Shown here: one piece after another, positions 5,045 through 7,351 of the stretch
Layout: every line of letters starts with the position of its first letter
Position numbering within the stretch: position 1 is the stretch's first letter
NCBI GenBank assembly: GCA_011620845.1
Contig: WOYJ01000034.1
Location: forward strand, 1 to 7,351
Source of the DNA: Methanobacteriaceae archaeon
Lineage (GTDB): Archaea > Methanobacteriota > Methanobacteria > Methanobacteriales > Methanobacteriaceae
DNA: 7,351 nt
Direction: 5' to 3'
The notes under the pieces: model-generated
The model's database searches: none
What the model saw: the letters and a program-made list of their open reading frames with translations, nothing else
Told to the model about the DNA's origin: nothing
Translations under genes and position numbers: made by a program

Positions 5045-5653
5045 ATAAATGGCCCCGCCGACTATGCTCAAGAGACCAATTGCTGCTGCTCCTAGTGGAA
5101 TACCAGTGTCCTGCATGGGAACTGTTTCAGCGTTTGCTCCTTGAACTGATAGGAAGGTGTAACTGTCTGATGAAAGTAGGATTGGTTCGCCAATTTCTGG
5201 ATCCCATTCAAAGTATTGGGCATTTACAGTTATTTCACCTGTAGCTGAGACTGTAGCTGGGATGAATAGCTGAGCAACCTCTTCCGGGTACTGATCACCG
5301 TATAGCCAGCCGACCCACCATACCCAAGATTCATATTCTTCACTCCAGAAGAAGAATGGGTCTTCAGGGTCGTTGGAAAAGGTATCACCATCATAGATCA
5401 TCACTGCTTCATCTTCTTTAAACTGCAATCCAGATTCAGGTTCCACAGAGACCAGTACTATAGGGTCATACAGATATTCGTCGGTGGTTGCATTGGCGGT
5501 GACGTTGACTTCATCACCAGGACTGGTCTCAGTGACTTCCTCACCGTTTTCATCAACCACCGTCACATCTACTTCTGATGCTGCAGTAGCTGCACTGGCT
5601 AAAACAAGTCCTAAAGATACTATGAGTAAAAATAGTGTTACTGATTTTCGCAT
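5030..5653 (-). CDS. Secreted acidic surface protein with signal peptide and C-terminal anchor
   Basis: A 207-residue exported protein. Residues 1-25 are a signal peptide (MRKS, hydrophobic core, ASAATA). The mature part to ~178 is strongly acidic, poor in lysine, with beta-rich, Ig-like character (PGDEVNVTANATT at 45-57, ATVSATGEITVNAQY at 133-147) and an aromatic patch FFFWSEEYESWVWWVGW at 100-116; N-glycosylation sequons occur at N50 and N55. Residues 180-186 are MQDTGIP, followed by a membrane helix (~187-203) and the basic end GKLR, the layout of a C-terminal cell-surface sorting tail. The ATG at 5651-5653 is chosen because the upstream in-frame GTG overlaps the perfect Shine-Dalgarno site GGAGGTGA. 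No catalytic motif is seen; role on the cell surface is inferred. It stands alone. Confidence 0.85.
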   Translation of the reverse strand: MRKSVTLFLLIVSLGLVLASAATAASEVDVTVVDENGEEVTETSPGDEVNVTANATTDEYLYDPIVLVSVEPESGLQFKEDEAVMIYDGDTFSNDPEDPFFFWSEEYESWVWWVGWLYGDQYPEEVAQLFIPATVSATGEITVNAQYFEWDPEIGEPILLSSDSYTFLSVQGANAETVPMQDTGIPLGAAAIGLLSIVGGAIYGKLR

Positions 5654-5658
5654 TTTTT

Positions 5659-5666
5659 TCACCTCC
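5659..5666 (-). promoter_or_regulatory. Strong Shine-Dalgarno site that sets the surface protein start
   Basis: GGAGGTGA on the minus strand, followed by five A and then ATG at 5653-5651. It is a full match to the usual archaeal 16S tail, and overlaps the in-frame GTG at 5668-5666, which should therefore not be the start. It suggests high translation. Confidence 0.85.
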
Positions 5667-5690
5667 ACTTCTTTATTTTTGAACGACCAA

Positions 5691-5700
5691 ATTTAAAAGT
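5691..5700 (-). promoter_or_regulatory. Candidate TATA box for the surface protein gene
   Basis: ACTTTTAAAT on the minus strand (5700-5691) sits ~40 nt before the ATG, giving a short leader of ~20 nt with the Shine-Dalgarno site. A near copy, CTTTTAAATG, lies 40 bp upstream at 5740-5731 and may be a second box. The rest of the 5701-5849 spacer shows nothing else that I can name. Confidence 0.5.
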
Positions 5701-5849
5701 AATTTTTGTAAACTTTTTCAGTGAATATTCCATTTAAAAGTTTTATCTTTGAATACTGATGAAATTGGATGGTATCAGATGTTTGGCATTCATTATGTTC
5801 TTTTATAAACAGCAATATGATTAAGTTTTCCTTTTATTAATTTCAGAAA

Positions 5850-5885
5850 AATAAAAAAAGGGAGATAAATCGGTGTGATTTATCT
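5850..5885 (-). terminator. Perfect 9-bp hairpin plus T7 terminator
   Basis: On the minus strand AGATAAATC (5885-5877) and GATTTATCT (5871-5863) form a perfect 9-bp stem with a 5-nt loop (ACACC), followed by CCC and T7 at 5859-5853. It lies at the end of the degenerate anchor copy and is the first good terminator downstream of the RNase J-like gene, so it probably ends that transcript now. Confidence 0.75.
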
Positions 5886-6026
5886 TAATTTAACGTAAAG
5901 TGTTCATCCAATAATATTGAGCATAGCCAGTGCTGTGAGAGCTATTGGAACACCGATGTCCTGCATGAGGAGAGTTTTACCGTTATTATGGGGGTTATGG
6001 GGAGTATATTGTCTTTTGAATTTCAT
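5880..6026 (-). pseudogene. Degenerate C-terminal anchor of a second surface protein
   Basis: From 6026 the minus strand reads 40 codons to a TGA at 5906-5904; reading past it gives TLYVKLR and a TAA at 5882-5880. The stretch MQDIGVPIALTALAMLNI then IG-stop-TLYVKLR lines up without gaps with MQDTGIPLGAAAIGLLS then IVGGAIYGKLR of the intact surface protein at 5030-5653. The TGA replaces the second glycine codon (GGA in the intact gene region). The N-terminal signal peptide and outer domain are missing, and the preceding residues (MKFKRQYTPHNPH) look unrelated, with no ribosome site. It begins only 24 nt after the stop of the RNase J-like gene. I read it as the remnant of a deleted paralogue. 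A translated 40-residue membrane peptide is possible but less likely. Confidence 0.75.
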
Positions 6027-6050
6027 GTTTGTTATACCAATAAAACAAGA

Positions 6051-7351
6051 TTATTTTGGGACAGGATACACCACTTCGATCCCTTCATCTTCTAAAACCT
6101 GGAATGCCTCTGGGTCAGTGGTGTGTACGGGATACAATTTCTCCGGTTTGATCTCACGGATCATCTCCAGAATCTCCTGACCGTTGGCGTGTCCAGATGC
6201 ATGAAAACCTTTATCTACGTAGTGGATACCGAAGAGGTCCAGCCATTTTTTGACCTTCCCTTCACTTATCTTCATCTCATCATCGAACGGCTCTGTACTG
6301 GACTTTATATATACAGCGTCCACTGGTTTTATATCGATTAGTTCGTTGAACTCGAAGAAGTCGCAGCGGAATAGGTACTCGGCGGGCTCCTCCTGCAGGT
6401 CCCGGTAGTTGATTAAATTATCCAAGTCCAGGAAATCCCTCTCCCAGGTCTTGTAATCCCTTTGAATTTGTTCTGGATCTATATCTGATGAGCACATCCA
6501 TTCACCCTCCACACAGGCGAAGGTCTGGTCATCAACCAGGCCCCAGCTCCTCCGCGGCCTGTATACCATCACATCCTCAACTTCCGGGTAGCCCTGTCCA
6601 GTGAAAAGTCCGAGTATGTAGGCCTGTTTAAGAGATACCACCAGTTTACGGTCCGTCTCCTGGGCCACGTTGTAAAAGGTCTGCAGGCGGTCCAGGTCAC
6701 GCATGGGATAATTCACTATGACCAGGCCATTAGCCTTACTGATCTCCTCCACCGCACGCTTCTCTATATCCTCCTCGCTGATATTGCTACCGCTCCCTAT
6801 TCGTGTCCCTTCACTGAGCATGATGGTGGGATTGGCTTTACTGGCAATTTCAGTGAACTTCCGGGTTAATTCCGGCTGCCTGCCGTGAAACCTTAAATCA
6901 CCAGTATAAACAATCCTGTCTTCACCGTTATCAGCGATGTAACCTGCCGCTCCAGGTAGTGAGTGGTCCACTGGAACCAGTTTGATCTCGAATTCACCGA
7001 GTTCATATCCATGGTAGGGCTTTAAAACCCGAATATCCCGGTCAACCTTTATATTGGTGGCACGGGTGTGGCCATCACCGCGCTTCTTCGCTGCAAGCTG
7101 GAAGGACTTTCGAAGCCGGGTGTAATCAGAAAAAGATGTAACACCAGTCTCCTCCAGTGCCCTTAAGACAAGGTAGGACTGTTCGGAGATGTATATGGGA
7201 ATGTCCTCCCGTAAGTGGTGTATATAAGCCGCATGGTCCACGTGTGAGTGGCTGATCAGGACACCGTCCACTGCGGGTTCCTTCTCGTAGGATAGGCCTG
7301 AATGCCGGAGGTAATCTTCACGGTATATTCCCTTGATACAGGGTAACAAAC
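6051..7351 (-). CDS. RNase J-like metallo-beta-lactamase/beta-CASP hydrolase, 5' end outside the window
   Basis: At least 433 codons, still open at the right edge, so the N-terminus (typically the first ~50-80 residues with the first beta strands of the fold) is missing; the TTG at 7347-7349 is an internal leucine codon. Numbering from that codon: HSHVDH at 34-39 is the zinc motif HxHxDH; H129 in PVDHS and D151 in YTGDLRFHG complete the metal site; SEGTRIG at 179-185 is a beta-CASP-type acidic motif; SGHANGQE at 385-392 and PVHT at 407-410 fit the beta-CASP B and C histidine motifs. This predicts a two-zinc RNase, likely in RNA processing or decay, but the exact subfamily and substrate are inferred. 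No good promoter is visible because the start is off-window. Confidence 0.9.
   Translation of the reverse strand, partial: LLPCIKGIYREDYLRHSGLSYEKEPAVDGVLISHSHVDHAAYIHHLREDIPIYISEQSYLVLRALEETGVTSFSDYTRLRKSFQLAAKKRGDGHTRATNIKVDRDIRVLKPYHGYELGEFEIKLVPVDHSLPGAAGYIADNGEDRIVYTGDLRFHGRQPELTRKFTEIASKANPTIMLSEGTRIGSGSNISEEDIEKRAVEEISKANGLVIVNYPMRDLDRLQTFYNVAQETDRKLVVSLKQAYILGLFTGQGYPEVEDVMVYRPRRSWGLVDDQTFACVEGEWMCSSDIDPEQIQRDYKTWERDFLDLDNLINYRDLQEEPAEYLFRCDFFEFNELIDIKPVDAVYIKSSTEPFDDEMKISEGKVKKWLDLFGIHYVDKGFHASGHANGQEILEMIREIKPEKLYPVHTTDPEAFQVLEDEGIEVVYPVPK

Noticed and set aside
5030..5668. Longer surface protein starting at the GTG at 5668
   Set aside because: The GTG is part of the GTGGAGGTGA stretch that forms the Shine-Dalgarno site for the ATG at 5653, and the extra residues would put charge before the signal peptide without need.
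5484..5696. Plus-strand reading frame opposite the surface protein gene
   Set aside because: It is antisense to the signal peptide and N-terminal part of a well-supported gene, has no ribosome site and a low-complexity S/T-rich product.
5904..5906. In-frame TGA in the tail copy read as selenocysteine
   Set aside because: The position matches a glycine in the intact paralogue, no SECIS-like need is evident, and selenocysteine use is known from Methanococcales, not typical of Methanobacteriales. A nonsense mutation in a remnant is simpler.
5917..6341. Two overlapping plus-strand frames opposite the hydrolase 3' end and the tail remnant
   Set aside because: They run antisense to the hydrolase coding sequence with strong motifs, and lack ribosome sites and recognisable domains.

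Overview
The window looks like a stretch of a methanogenic archaeon of the order Methanobacteriales, most likely Methanobacterium or a close relative. This rests on protein families: a response regulator with a cysteine-rich output domain of the methanogen type, a small NYN-domain protein of the TIGR00288 kind, a DapL-type lysine pathway enzyme, and an RNase J-like metallo-beta-lactamase-fold protein. It also rests on archaeal signals: TATA-like boxes, GGAGGTGA-type Shine-Dalgarno sites, AT-rich spacers and oligo(T) terminators. The species is inferred, not proven.

Left part (1-2080, plus strand): a response regulator (45-914), then 44 nt later a four-helix membrane protein of unknown function (959-1408), then a small heat shock protein of the Hsp20 family (1634-2080) with its own TATA box and Shine-Dalgarno site.

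Middle (2081-2694): a 614-nt spacer without a convincing gene but full of structure. It holds three imperfect copies of a ~23-bp unit, a GC-richer island that can fold and carries a 42-codon reading frame on the minus strand, a T10G12 homopolymer tract, and several short direct repeats leading up to the NYN-domain gene (2695-3192, plus). That gene converges on a small zinc-ribbon gene (3322-3501, minus).

Right part (minus strand): dapL (3649-4887), a secreted acidic surface protein with a C-terminal membrane anchor (5030-5653), and the 3' portion of an RNase J-like hydrolase that runs off the right edge (6051-7351). Between the last two lies what I think is the most informative find. At 5880-6026 there is a degenerate copy of the surface protein's C-terminal anchor, including its distal codons, broken by an in-frame TGA and still followed by a working-looking hairpin terminator. 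It points to a lost paralogue, with the remaining 3' module now probably ending transcription of the hydrolase gene.

Most genes here appear to be separate transcription units; only the response regulator and the membrane protein are close enough to suggest co-transcription. I see no CRISPR array, tRNA, rRNA or intact mobile element.
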